Source of the DNA: Dipetalonema caudispina
Taxonomy: Eukaryota; Nematoda; Chromadorea; Rhabditida; Onchocercidae
Direction: 5' to 3'
Assembly: GCA_013365325.1 (NCBI GenBank)
Contig: JABVXV010000015.1
Coordinates: forward strand, 309,732 to 373,731
Length of the DNA: 64,000 nucleotides
The translations under genes and the position numbers were made by a program. Shown piece by piece: positions 31,901-46,900 of this stretch. The notes beneath the pieces were generated by a model. It was not told where the DNA came from. It saw only the letters and a list, made by a program, of their open reading frames with translations, and did no database searches. Position 1 is the stretch's first letter. The number at the start of each line of letters is the position of its first letter.

Positions 31901-34900
31901 TCGGAAAATGGTAAATCTAGCATGCCTTACGAAATAAAAGATCATTTTTGTAATGTTTAAAAAACTCTTCTATCGATAATTCTCCGTAAAATCCATTCTT
32001 TTACTCGTTCCTAATAAGTATACATCGATCAGGGTTTTCTAATTCCAAAATAAATAAAACTGGGATAATGTTTTAATTGAATTTATTATTTACCTTACAT
32101 TTTTCCATTTCTTTTCTCACTTCGTCTCGTTCAGACCGAGCCAATTGAGCATCTTGTTGCAATGCCTGAGTTTGTACATCAACATCCATTAACAAACGTT
32201 CATTTTCTTCATGTACCTCACGCAATTCCTTCCGGAGTTTTGCGATTTCATCATGTTTTATACTAAATTTATTTAAAACTGATTAGAAATGCCGAGATTG
32301 TAAACAACTATTAGAAACGTGCCAAGGTTTTGTTTCAGATATCATAAATGTAAAGTTAATTACATCGCAACTCTGCGAACTCTTTCTTCCTGACCGATCT
32401 GAAACTTTTTTTCAGCATAACATAATTTTAGATAATTTCGAGCACTTCGACTTGAGGTTCGTAAAAACTAGAAAACAGAACAAACCTAATCTCATCGCGA
32501 GCTGACTGCAATGAGGTAGCTAAGGTGAGCACTTCATCTTCTAAGCTTGCTTTCGCCAGCAGTCTCTCATTTTCAGCTTTGAATGTTTGTAGGATTGTAG
32601 TGGTATCAGCGAAGGCAGCGCGAAGTTGCTCAAGTTCATTCGTCAACATTTCACACTTCTTTTCGTATTTTTCGCTGAATTCAGAAATATGGGTGATGTA
32701 AATGAAGATCGAAGAGAATTCTGTCTGTGAATAATAGTAATAAACATACAGAAAAGGTTTGTTTCGTTAGTAAATTTCTTTTACCTAGTTTCTTGACATT
32801 TCTTCATTTCTTCTTCAGCCATTAACAAATGTTTGTTTTGTTTCTCTTCACCAACTTCTAGAACTTTCAACTTTTCTTGGAGAGAACGAACTTCCTCTTC
32901 GAGCTCATTAATAGTTTCCCGAGTAGAACGTTCCGTTTCCTGAAAACAAGTTTTGAAAGGTAAGGAACTTATTAATACTACTATTACATTATAATATGCA
33001 CGATTTCTTCAATTTGCAACGATATATTTAGTCTAGCCTCGACTTACTCCGCTCAGTTTCAAGGCATGAAGTTAGGCCATACCAATATTTTATTATCCTT
33101 CAAGGACATACTAAGCTCAAAGTCTGATTGAATTTAAAAAGAAGTTGAAATGGGACTAAAGTTCCAAAAGAGCAGAAATAAAAGAGAAAAAAAAAAAAAA
33201 ACATTCTAACAATGGATAAGAGTTGAATAAAGCGATGAACGAAAGACATATTTAATTTATACGGCTAATCTACTTACATCAGCATCTATTTCAGCTTTTT
33301 CCAGATCCGCAGCCTGAGCAGCTATTTTGTGTTTCGCCTGCTTTAATTCTTCGCGCAATAATCGCATCTGAAATCAGTTTCTTATGCACATAATTTAAAC
33401 TGATTATGAGTAGCCCAGTTATTAATATAAAATCCTCGACAATATCACAATAAAATGAACTCCACAACTATTCGAAGCCCACTTTTCCAGGCTTTTTCTC
33501 TATCTTCATGGTCATGTTATAGTTACCACTTATGCATTAAACTTGTCATGACTATTATTAATATCCACGAAAGTATCCCTAATTTAAATGAATCGGGAAT
33601 TTGGGAATTTTGAACTAAATTAAATTATTCCAGAAATCGCAGCAAAAAAATTATAAAAAGTCAAGAAAAAGGATAACTGAATTTAACACAACCTCTTATT
33701 ACGGTAAAATGATCGAAGTAAGTTTATAAAAGAACTTATTTAATTTCATATATTACCTGTTCATCAACACCACGCTGTTTGTCAATTTGTACCCTCAAAA
33801 TTTTTAACTCCTCTTGTAGATCAGTGATTTTTAACTGATAACTTTTTGCTTCCCGTTCTGCTTCTTGTGTTCGCATTTCTTCCACTTGTAAACTCTGCTT
33901 CAAATCCTAAAATCAAAATGCGACAAAGCATTTATTTATTTTCACATGAACCACTCATATTACTGCTTCAATTATTTGTGAATTATTTACTGCTTGGCAA
34001 TATCTTTACACATGTAAATTAATTGAGAAAATCAGTTGCTTCTACTTAAGAAACCAAAAAGTAGCTAAACTCTAATAAAATCTTGCCGTATTATTGGCAA
34101 ACATAAAAACCCAAGTTCATACGAACACAATATGTGGAAAAGCACACGATAAAGTGGGAAGAGTAGCTTAAATATGTTGAGTCAGTATCAAGTTCATTAA
34201 TTCCACTCTAAAAAATACATTAACAAGTACGACAGTACTTGTAGACAACGAAATAAAATTAATTTACAAGAATTCGAAAAACATAAAAACCAACATTAAA
34301 TTTTGCTTCCTGTTGTCTGATTTCTTCTTCAAATTTCTCTCTAACATCTGTCAAAGTGTTGCTTTCCCGTATGAGTTTTGCTTCCGAATCCTTTTTCAAA
34401 GTATCATACCTAGATTAAGAATATATCAAATGCCGGTAAAATCAATATAAACCGTGTGCTAACAGCAAGAAAAAACTGAGAATTCTCACATTTTATCAAC
34501 AGTATGACAATTTTATATGGTTTTAAAAGGAAAATATGAAACGGTCCTATTGGTTTTGTTGTCATCATTATTAGCATACTATGTCCGAATTAGGCTTGAC
34601 TAAGATATTCATATACAGATCATCTCCAGATCTATCACGAGCAACATTGTTTTGGAAAATACAAAAAGGTAAATAATAGTAAATTAATCATAGTGACAAT
34701 AATGACATTTGAGAAGGTGGCATGAGAAGGTTCATTCACTGACTTTCAATTCCTACCTCAGGTTTAGAACTCAAATGTGAGAAACTAAAACATTATTAAG
34801 TAGCAGTACATATTAAAAATAATCTTTCTCTCCTGCTTTTTTTGCATCCCACCTCTTTCATTCCTTCTTGCTTTGTTTCTCTTTCAATCCTTCTGTTCTG

Positions 34901-37900
34901 TTCTCTGGTTTAATTTATTGGACACCTTCTGAATCTTTGCCTTAGAGTAGGAAAAAAAGCGAACAGATACCAAACTCTCTCTCACGAAATATCCAATGAT
35001 CTCAGGAACCGAAACTTTTTGCGAGTAGTAAAATAAAGGAAAGAATTCCAACAATGTTGTAAACATTATCTTACAGCAAGTGAATCTACCACTAAAATAT
35101 TCAAAACATACTTTTCCTCACATTCTGCCAAATTTTTTTGGCTTTCCTCCAATTGTTCACTTAATTTTTCCGCATCAAATTTAGATTTCTCTAATGCCTC
35201 TCGAAGCTGTGACATTTCGTGCACTTTCTGAAACGATCCATTTCAATGAATGATCATGAAACTCTTCTGTTTCATAACCTTACTACTTTTCATGGAAGTT
35301 CATACCAACAAAACTATTTCAATCTTTTATGGATTTGAATTTGACTGCAAAAGTTAGGTCATAAACTTTACAACTCTGCAGCTGGAGAAATTAGATTAAG
35401 AATTTGTGTGGAAATTGAAGTTTGCTTACATCGTTTCGCATGAATGATAATTCAGCTTCCGTTTTCTGCATATTTTCCATTTTTTCCAGTGCGGAATTCA
35501 GTTCACCTTGCAACTTTTCGATTTCCTAAATTCCAGGGAATTTCAACATGATTTTGAATTTCGGAAGATATAATTTGAAATTTAAAAAAAGATGTAAGTT
35601 TTCGAACCAGAAGTTCTTTAATAGCAAACCTAATGCCGATTTTATAAAACTAAATTAGCGAAATACAAAGCTTAAGAGTAACAATAAATTTACATCACTC
35701 TGCTTGGACAATTCCGCTTCTTTCTTTTTTGCATTTTCTCGCATGGAATCCAACTCGCTTTGAAGATTTCTAAGTTTCTAAATCAAATGAAAAAGAAATG
35801 ATGCAACAAAAGAATTCTTCTATGATTTTAAAAACATCTAAAAAACATGAATTTTATGGTTGGACGAATCTATAATTAACTGAATCAAATTAATACTGAC
35901 AGGATACAACGTTCTGCATAGCTTGAGAAAATTACGATTCTAATGAGGTCTGATTTTTAAAACAGTTAATGCAAGTCCTTAACAGTTGGAACCGCTTTAG
36001 TAAATAGTTTATCAATTCAATACAGAAATCACAGTGTTTGTAAAGAAATGCTTACTTTCTCATCCTCTGATTTCACTTTCTCAATTTCGGAAAAGTGTAC
36101 TTTGGCCTCATTTCTGATTTCATCAATCTGACCCCGTAATTCCTCATTTTCCATTGTTAATCGAGTTATCATTGCTGAGTCTGCTTCATTCGTCTTGATA
36201 TCCTAGAAAGGTTACATTCTTGATCGAAATCAAGAAAGAAGGAAATTAAATATTTGAAGAAGACAATATGAATAACAAGATATTAGTCACCTGTTTAGCA
36301 AGCATTAAGCTTTGTAGTGCAGCTGATTTCATCTGTAAATCGCGTTGCAATTCCTCAATGCTACTCTCTAGTTGGATCTTCTCGTTGTTCATAATCAAAC
36401 GAAGCCTTTTTGATTCATCCTGAGCATTTTCTACCTCCTGATTCTTGCATTGCACTTCCTCTTGCAAGTTGTGCACATCTGTATTAAGCTGCGATTGAAC
36501 GGCCTGAAACTCTCAGTGATATTGCATACTACAACATTATTATTGTAAATATTAAAGTTGAAAGTGTTGCGAATTATTTGAATGATCGTTTCTGAACATT
36601 CCAACAAAAAAAAAGTACTAACCTAACTTCACTTTTGACTAGAAAATGTATTTCTTTATTAGTCATGATGTCTTATGGGGCACCTATTGGTTAGTTTCTA
36701 CTTTCCTGAAAGAAAAAAAAGAAAAAAAAAACATAAAAAGTATAAGATTAAAACTAACCAAGACATCGGCGATTTGTTTCTTCAACTTTTCATTCTCATC
36801 TTTCAACACATTACATTCCTGATGATCTAAAGTATCTCGATTTGCATCTGCCAACTGTGCTATTAAACTGTTAATCTGGAATTAAAAGTAATGAGATCTA
36901 AGATTATAATCGAATTTGAACTCTAAACTATATTTTCGCCTGTTTCTTCTCTCTTCTCTCATACCCATGCTCAGGACATTTTCTTTAATATGACCACGAA
37001 ATGACTGCACACTTAAAAATACCGTTCAATTATTGATAATACTCGGATAATTTGTGTCTAAAAGGTCACCTACTGCAGTTGAAAGCCCTAATAATGAGAC
37101 AAGTAATGCATCTCTAGAGGCCACTTTTTTTTCATTCAAGTCAAGTGCAAGCAAACTTATTCACAGGAAAAAGGAATTTCGAGAAAAAGAGAAAGTAAAA
37201 AAAAGTACCTGCATAAAAAGTTCCTGTTTCTCGGCTTGTTCCCGATCCAGTTGCATGGTTAGTTCTCGTTTTTGGCCTTGTAGCATCTGAACATCCATTG
37301 GTTGTTTCGCTTCCAATGCCCGTTTCTGATTTTCCCATTGCTGCCTGAAATATTGATGCTCATCCTTATTTGAAAATGGCCTAATTCTGTAAACCCTTTC
37401 TTTTCTATAAGTACACAAACTTTATATTCAGTGATGCAATAATTTCACGGAAATCAGTCTTCTACATTATTTCACTTGGATCACTGTCTGCCTCAATCTT
37501 TGAATTCGAAATGACTCTTTAGAAAATTAGCTTGATAAGTCCATATAAGGCGTCTACTTTATCATGTAACCGAAAAGCATATAGCAAGTTTAATCCTTTT
37601 TGCCAAAAATAACTGAACGTTATAATTAATGATCTCCGTAATCTTAATTAGGAATAGTAATAGTCCTGCACGAACGGTAGCAACTTGGCGAGAAAGAGAC
37701 GGAAAAGAGACTAGGACAAAAAGCACTAGACATCAGTTAAATAACGAGTCGAAAAGTTTATGCTTCTGGTTATATTTCAGGTAAATTTCCTGAAGCACTT
37801 TACATAAAATGAACCCAAAATTCCTGGGAGTGATTTTTCTAACGAAACTGTCTTCAAAATTTTAATAGGTATAAATACCATCAATATAACTAAGGCAAGA

Positions 37901-40900
37901 TTGGTAGCTTTTGTAGTTTCGATCAATATAAGTAGAATCTATGTTGAGAAAATTTCTAAGCTAAATTTATATGCTAAAAAGGAAATAAATAGTTATTTAC
38001 CGGTCTCTCTCGAATTTTTCCACCTTCTTTTTCAGTGAATCGCATTCCGAAGTACGCTCTTTGAGAGCTTTCTGCAAATTGAATATTTTTGAAATTCATA
38101 CATGCAATTCAAATGTTACTTCATAAATCACCTTAGCAAAGTACCTCTCCTATGTCGTAATGATATCTGAGAGTTTTAAAATCACTGTGCGAGCCGATTG
38201 CATAGAAGCATAAGAGTTTATTTTTACTTGAACACCTACTGTATAAAATAAGCGGTTAATCATTAACAGTCCCAACCTCGCCTAAACTTTAATTAAGCAC
38301 CTCTTTTTACCTGGAGAATTAGATGAGTTAGTTTCTCTTAATGTATACACCCTATAAACTTTATCAGCTGTCACATAAATTTCGCGACACTTTTTTGATG
38401 CGAACTGTACTTTTAATCATAGTAAAGAGATTCAAATAATGAATTGACGAATGCGAGTGTGCACCGATTAACTTAATAGTGTATTATTTATCTTTGGTAA
38501 GTTAATATCATCTCTTTTATTTCATTCACAAAAAATCTCTGAGAGAATTTTTGTGATTCGATCTTTTTGTCTACTTTTTTCTTTCGCACGCCTTAAGAAA
38601 GCTGAATTTCAATCATCTGACTTGCAATATGTCGAAATTTTCGTTTCTAAAATTTTAATTTTATCAATTTACCATATAAGTTTAATTTAATGACATTCAT
38701 TTGGTTTAACTGTTCGAATAGTTGTATGCCAAATGAATGAGATCCTCTAATATCAAAGTAATGATGTTTGAATAGTCTGAATTTTCCAATGATCACTTCA
38801 TTGCTGAATATCCTGTCCAACTTTGCAAATATGATTCTCCTACAGCCAAATGTGAAATGCTTACGATCTAATCAGTAATGCTGACCACTATTTGAGCAAT
38901 ATCATTGATCAAATTATGGCCAATATTACTGACGAAACTTAGCAACATTTCAATCAACACATCTATCCAACCATAAATATTCGTCTTTTCCTTTCCTCAT
39001 ACATTAAACCAATTTTTCCATAAAATTTCTTAGATCAGTTATGGATGAGTAATACAAGAGAAATGCAGGTTGAATAATGAATTGTGAAGCGATATCTCCA
39101 CTAATGATAAATCTAAACCAACATACTTCTAATCTATCCATATTATTCATACTATTCCTTTTGAATTTAATTCATTGAAGTTTGGAGGGTAATCTATTAA
39201 TCTGTTATTACCTGTAATATTTCAACATTAGTTGTATTCATTCCAAAATATTTCTTGTTGATACAGTTTCTTATTTACACATCGATTAGATAGGAGTCGT
39301 TCGTATCATGCATGAACCCAATACTTGCAAATCAGTGAAATAATATACTAAACAATTATTTGACTTATAAAAAAAAATCGCACAGATGAAAGCGTCTGAT
39401 CCCAAGCTAAAAACTCCAGTATCAATGGTCAGCGGAAACTTTAGGATGCTCTGGTCTAATCCTAGATTAAGATTAAATAAAATATTTCATATCCTAAATG
39501 TTTTAAAATGAGAGAACTATTCGAAAAAGAGCTGTAAAACCTGAATTTTAGCATAAAATAACAACAAATAGCTGCATATCAGATAACAAATCGATTTATA
39601 AATGATGTATGAGAAGGAGTAAATAATTTAGTGAACAAGTTCTATCTAATCAAACTTATTCGCACGCATTCTTTCTTTCTAAGTGATTATGACATTGTTC
39701 ATATTCTACTAATGCGAAAACACTTGGATGTAGGCATTTTAATTCAGAGACTAACAAAATCATAGTGTTACCGAGATCTAAGACTAACTTCTCTTGATCC
39801 ACCTAGATCTTATGGAAGATTTAAAGTGGAAGTAACGGAAATGATATGAAATGAGGAAGCAAGAAAACACTGTAGTGAAAGGTTTAAAAATGTTTGATGA
39901 AAGGAAATGACAAAATTGCAGTAAACATGTTTTTCAGGATAAGACATTAATCAATTCAGGTTTCTGAATACCAATGTTAAAAAAAAAAATCTTGCGTTAA
40001 GAGCAAATATTTCGTAACAATCCAATAAAAAAAAAAAAAGTCGGTAATGAATTCACATCCGATCATCAAAATTCTAAAAACTGTAAGAGCAAATAGAGTA
40101 ATAAACGAAAGTTGCAAAATTTTCCAACTAATCATGTAAAAAATTTTCCAATTTATTCGCTTGCTATGATAAAATTATCTATTTTTTCATTGCATTCAAA
40201 AAAAAAAGACTACTAAATGGATCCAAAAACTCCAGATGTTAGACAATTTCGCCTAAAATGTTTTGAAGTAATCTTAAAATTTGACAAAATTTTTCTTGAA
40301 ATATTAAAAAATGTGTGAACATAACTGACATATAATTTGATCCAATCTTACAACTCTCTGTTTGTGCAACTATTTGAGGTAATTACGAATAGCTTCTAAC
40401 AAATGGGACGAAATAATGCAATAAAGATGGATATAAAATGTGAAAATTTCGTAACTATTAAAATATTTATCAAAACTGGACTTCATAAATCGATCAATTC
40501 TCCAAATAAGGCTTACACAATAGAGAACATCGATTTTTAACCGTAATATTACCACCTGCAAAACTTCGAGGAAAGAAAAGACCGATCAAAATCTCTCCTT
40601 AACTTTCATTCATACTTCGAACTTCGCAATAATAACACCGATGATAAAAAAAAATTATACGAGAAAATTATGCAAATATTGTATATGCCAATATTGGAAG
40701 GAAGTACGAAATAATGGAGCAATAATAGCCTCTTACCACCCAATGCCCTTCACTATAGTCGGAGTGATCTGAGATACATGACACTGGTCCCATATTGGTG
40801 GCAAAAATTTGAAAACAAGTTTTGCAAATGGCACTCTTCTATCCTCTTCTCCAAATCATCACTATACATTTACAGTCACATATCTTCGGGTAAGCTAATC

Positions 40901-43900
40901 GTACGACAATAGTAAGACAGAATGTCGTCGTCAATGGCCAATACATTTTTATATGTAATGTAATTTATTCATCTTTGCTTGAAATATTTTTAAATAAAAA
41001 AAAAAACTTATCTGTTATCATTGTAATTATTCAGTTAATCAGTACACGTGTCTAATATTTCATTTAAATGACCATTACTGATATGGCTTTATCAAACAAT
41101 AATATTAAATTAATTTTCGTTGATTATCTATGAATGAATTAATTAGACATTAAGATGGAGTAGATCAAAAGGAAAATAATATGGAGTGGAAATTTATTTG
41201 AAATTTGAGTTGAAAGATTTAAAGATTAAAAGTGCTTGCAGGTAACACGAAACTACAAAGGATTACTGATCGTACATGGCATCATTTCGGAATAAACTGA
41301 TGGACCGTTCATATAAGATTGATGACCTTAAAGTAAAAATAGTCCGTTCCCACCATTACATATATATATACACCAAGGGAGCGCCAACAGAAATCTAAAT
41401 TTATCTTTCTATCTCTCTAAAGTTTATTGAATAAAATTTTATCTGCAGTTGACAGCATCTCGTATAAAGTCTCAAATTTGATTTGGAAAGCTTGGATTCA
41501 AAACCAATGGAAGAATGATGAAAAAAATCCACCGATCTGTGAAACCCATAAGCAGAAATTTGCTATCCGAAGAAATTTTATCAACAAAAATACAATAGTG
41601 AAATATTCTTCCGGTCCTTTCTTCTTATATGATATATGAAAGAAATGAAATGTCGATGATATAGAATCACATTCAGATGTATAACGAAACTGCAACAACT
41701 AGTCCCTCTTTTAACTTCCAAATTTATAATCATTTGCTGAAATGAAGACTTTTGCCAAATTTATTGATTTATATAACCCTAAAATATATGTTGTATTCTT
41801 CTAAAGGACCTTTCAACCTTTCAGACGTCCTCCAAATCACTATAAATTCGTAGCAATGTTTTTTAAAAAAATTTCAGATTTAATATATTGACGAGGTTAT
41901 GTGAATTGGCAAAGATTTAATGAGAAAAAATGTAGCTTTAGGGGAAATCGCATGATTACGGTAATGATGATTAATGGTTAATTATCAGGTACATGCCAAT
42001 GCATCGATGTTTGAATTTTTTGGAATTAAAAGATGTCTATTTTTGAAGAACTTTCGATAGTTCTTCCTGTAATATGGCCAATTTCCATTTGATGAAGAGG
42101 GAAAAACTGTAAAGAAACTGTTGGTTATGTTGTGAACGAACTAACAATTTCGTGATCGAAGTTCAAAGATTCTGTAACTATTAACAAAAATAAATTAATT
42201 TGAGAAACTTAAACATTGGACTTAGCGATTTATGCAATACTAAGCAAATGGTTAAAAACCTATCAAATTCGTAGGAAAATATAAAATGACTGAAAAGCCT
42301 TCTAGAAAAAACAAGACAAAACTTTATGATTACATCGGAGCAATATGATATGATCCATTCTCGTAAAAAAAACAAATAAATTTCTTGCTCTATCCCAAAG
42401 TCTAGAAAGATATACGCTTCTATGACAAAAATTTTTGGTAAAAGTTTTTTATTTTACCAAAAAATTTTTGTCATATTATCTCTTAGATGGAAAAATCAAC
42501 AACCGAGTGACTATCTCGAAGCAATAAGGATGAAGCGGATTACTCAGTGAACTCTTTTAACAAATATTTTCAAAGAATTTTTCAAAATACTAATATAGAA
42601 AAAGTGAAATAATGATGGTGAAAACAAAAGTCATATTCTTAGAATCAGCAAAGATGTAAAAAAAAAAATGGAAATATTTTCTCTGCTTATTGAGCAAAAA
42701 TGCTTTGATTATGGTGATGAATCAACAAATTAAACATTAAGCATTCGGATAGACGAATGAAGAATTGAAAAAGAAAGAAGAAGAATCAAAACCAACAATA
42801 CAATCGATTATAGTATCTAACCAGTTAACTATGACCAAAATATGAGAAATTATTGCTATTAAATAAAATAAAATAAATTAGATTAGGTTTATCAGAAATG
42901 TTAAGATAGTAATGATAATGTTGGTGATAAAGAGATAATAATATAACATATTACGACCTCATTAGAGAAATGATAATTATGGAAGGGAAATGAGGTGAAA
43001 CATAACATAGGCTGAAAATTTTCATGATGACAATATCAGCAAAGTGTCAATCATAAGAATATTAATAATAAATGGCAATGATAACATCCTCGTAACACGA
43101 TGATAAAGATGTCACAGTTCCACTTGCTATATAATGAATTTTTACACATCGATACAGCAATCATTTACTTCACTGGTGGTCTAAAAGTAACAATTCGAAA
43201 AGTGACCTCATTAATGTAACCAATGGGTTTTCAAATATTTAAAGTGCTAGCGATGTATTGCCTTAATGTTATCATTTTGTAATCTTCAAATGGAGACTGT
43301 CTTTTGATAGTATTTTTTAACTTCTATGTGACCTTTGTAATACTCAAAAATGCTAACAGTGGGAAAAATGCCAGTAAGATTTAAAAACAACAATGAATGA
43401 ATAAAAATTGTTGAAGCTGTGAACAGCATGAATAAAAAGTGTTTTGATTGTGTTAGCGAAATTTTGAAAAAAAATTTTACCAAATAAATATATTTCCAAA
43501 ATAGAAATCAATGCCACTCTGGCCTTAAATGGTATGAATTTCACGGGAAAGGTGTGAATGGATAGAGGAGCATTAGGAAAATTTCTTTCGTGCGCAAAGA
43601 TGTGATCAAAGATGAAACAAATCAATTCTTTTCAGCTTTGACAAAATACATGGTGTCAATGACAGTAATAAAAACTGTCGTAATTACAAAATAATTGTAA
43701 TAATCACAGCAATAATTGCAGTAATCATGATAATAATTGCGTCGATGATCTGTTAAATGGATAATGAAAAAACAATTTGTCGAATTTATTATATATTGCA
43801 ATGACTTGAAAATTATTTCTAGAAACAAAATAAACTAGCGCCAAGTGTTTCAATTTAAGGATATCTCAAGGTTAGGATTTTCTAGTATAAAAAGAAAACG

Positions 43901-46900
43901 GTTACGCAAATTCAAACTTAATACTTTAACTTTGAAAAACTTCATAAATTTTTCGAAATTTAGCTAAGCGTTGAAATGTTTTTTTTTTTTTTTTTTAGTA
44001 GTTGAAATGACCACTACAAACTAAAACGTTAAGCGTTTGCATATATAGCTTTCAACATACATTTTTATAATTTCTATAAGTCACTTGACTTGATTGCTCT
44101 TAACTGCAGACAGATCTCATTAACATGAACCGGGATCAATCAAAATCCATAACCTTGGTGACAGTTTGGTGATCGTTAATAAAACGTATCACGTGCATTC
44201 TAAATGTTTCACTTTAGTCCAAATTCCAAAAATATCATTCCAATCCTTGTCATCGAAGAGTGACAATTTAACATTTTCATATTTTTTTTTGTTAGATAAG
44301 TCAAAGTTCATCAGAAAATCATCGAAAATTCATTCATTGTGCTCAGAATCATTACGAATTTTTTTTTTAAATTCGATAAATAAACAATAATCACACTTAA
44401 AATTTACACTACCTCAGGTTTATTAAAATCAGACGAACATCTATATTGTATAACAAGATATTAAGCAATCTCTTCATGTTATCTAATGACATAAGAACTG
44501 ATATATACTTATCATTTATTAAGGAATGTGAAAGATCCCTTTAAAATATAGAATGATTTGTAATGTTTCCGTAAATTAGAAATAGTGAAAACATAAACAA
44601 GTTAACTAATGCTTCCTAGTTCATTTTGAAAGTGTTAATACTTTCCTTTTGATTAATCATTAGACAAAAAATCCAATCCAAAAGATGGAATTCCTTTTTA
44701 ATAATTAATGAAGAAATTGAGATGCTTAAAAATAAACTGCTAGAGATAGCATGTATTCATTTCTTTCTACCTCAAATTTTTCTCAGATATAGATTTCGAA
44801 AGATAGCTAATAGATTAGCATAAATAAATATGGATCCTGAGAATCTCGTACAACCGGTAAGTTCTTGTTCTCTTTTTCCTTTCTTTACCGCCGGCTTCGT
44901 TTAGGAAACTCCTTATTTTTTCAAATTTCTTCGGAGAAACATGTCCATCTATAATTAATATTTAGATACAAGGAAAAGAAACCTTCAACAAACTTATTAT
45001 TTTTCCCATGTATTAGCAAATTCTTTAGTAATGAAACCATGACGATGAGATCAAGAGCATATTAAATATGTTCCACAGCAAGCTTTTTTTTCATACAAAA
45101 GTAAGAATAATTTTTTAACTGCAATCATTAAACTATTCAAAAAATATTTGAACATTAACTCTTCTGTATTTCATATTATGCTTACCTTCCAGAAACTTTC
45201 AATATCACTTTTCACAAATATATAAAATTTCAGCTAGTTGAGGAAGTTCTCTCAAATGCAGTTTCAGTGATTAACCAATCTACAGCAGATGAATCGGTTT
45301 GTTCCTTACATACTTATTCAATTGGATAATAAGACCTTTGATGAGCAAAAGAAAAGGAAATCCATAGCCGATGATATATCATCATTAGGTACGAAAGGAA
45401 CTAATTGATAAAGACAGAAGAATATTTCTTTAATTTATCCTCAATCCATTCAACTGTAAGCGATGGAAAATAACGTAATTGAAGAAGTGTAAATTCGATG
45501 AAATTTAAAAAAACTTTGCTTTCCTAACGGTTCAGATAACATTTATATCATCCACATTATATATATTTGGTTAGCCTAAGATATATTTTTAGATTTAACA
45601 GTATTACCTTGAAATTACCAAAAAATGTACAGTTGCATAATAATGAAAATCAGATAAATGCGGTGACGCAGATCAATAATCAGATTAAAAAAGAAAGTGA
45701 CAAGAAGAGATCAGTTTTGCAGAAGGAAAAGGAAATCAACAATGTTGATACAGAAGAGAAAGTGATAACATCATTTAACGACCTACAACAAGCACGATGT
45801 CACTGGATACAACTTGCTAAACTTGATTTACAAGTAATAATAAAGGAATAATTGTTGCAAACTGATAGACATAACATCAGTTCTTACTAAAAAATATTAT
45901 TTACTTTTTGGTTATATCATCTCTCCAACTACTGTATTATCATGACTGCCACGATCAATATGATTACAGGTACAGACAGCACGATCAATATGATTGGGCT
46001 GCCCAAATCTATTTGTAGTACGAATCATTTCGTTTAATTTGATCATGGATAAAATTTACTAGCAAATTCAGAATTTTAACGTTACGCTTTTTACAGCTTA
46101 AAGTAATTCAATTAACAATTGCTTATGTAATCGAGCAATTCGAACCAATGCGACTACTTTGGAGCTTTGGAAAAAACTATCAAAAGGAAAAGCTGTACAG
46201 TGATCAAAGATTCCAGTTAGTCCAGCTAATTATTATAGAAAAATCTCACGTGGGTGAAAACTAATTTAACTACTTTGTCCTGTTTTGCTCAGTATAATGA
46301 TTGACAAAAACTGATAATACGTTCCAGCGATTACTGCAACTGTTTTCAAACAGCACTGAAAATGATCATGGAATCTGTCGATAACCCACATGATATGTGC
46401 AAAGTCATCCGTAATATCGGAGCTCGGCATTTCTTCTACAATGTTTACGAACCACATACTGAGGAAATGTTTAAATTGCTAATCAGATCAGATTCTTAGC
46501 AAATTAGAAAATGTACTAAAGCACGATTAAGAATAGAAAGATATAACTTTATTTGCAAAAAAGATATAAAGAGTGGAAACAATCATGAGAGAGATACTCT
46601 ATCAATTTTAACTGTAGAATCATAGTCTCACCTTATTTATTTAGTTACCGAATTGTACCTTCAGTCTGCCAATCCCCAACAGTGTTCTGCTTATCTCAAT
46701 CAGAAATTGATAAAATCAAAAATACTTTCATCATAGAAATGAGTAATACCCAAATAATTTGATTTCCTATTTCCTCCCCATTTCAAACCAACTTTTAAGT
46801 AGCAAAAAAAATATATGCCACAGTTTTCATAGATGATATGTTATGTTTAACTGACATGCATTTTTCGGTAGATTTAATTTCCAGTTCATCCTGCAAATTT

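Noticed and set aside
32358..32395. A small cassette exon between 32262 and 32486 of the coiled-coil gene
   Set aside because: It has AG and GT edges but creates a stop in the following exon in the incoming phase, whereas direct joining is in phase.
37054..37290. Plus-strand frames over the coiled-coil exons (also 30144-30531 and 27248-27445)
   Set aside because: Ser/Phe-rich antisense shadows of heptad-coding exons.
46266..46457. A minus-strand frame starting MWFVNIVEEM
   Set aside because: Shadow of the plus-strand globin exon that encodes the F8 histidine region.
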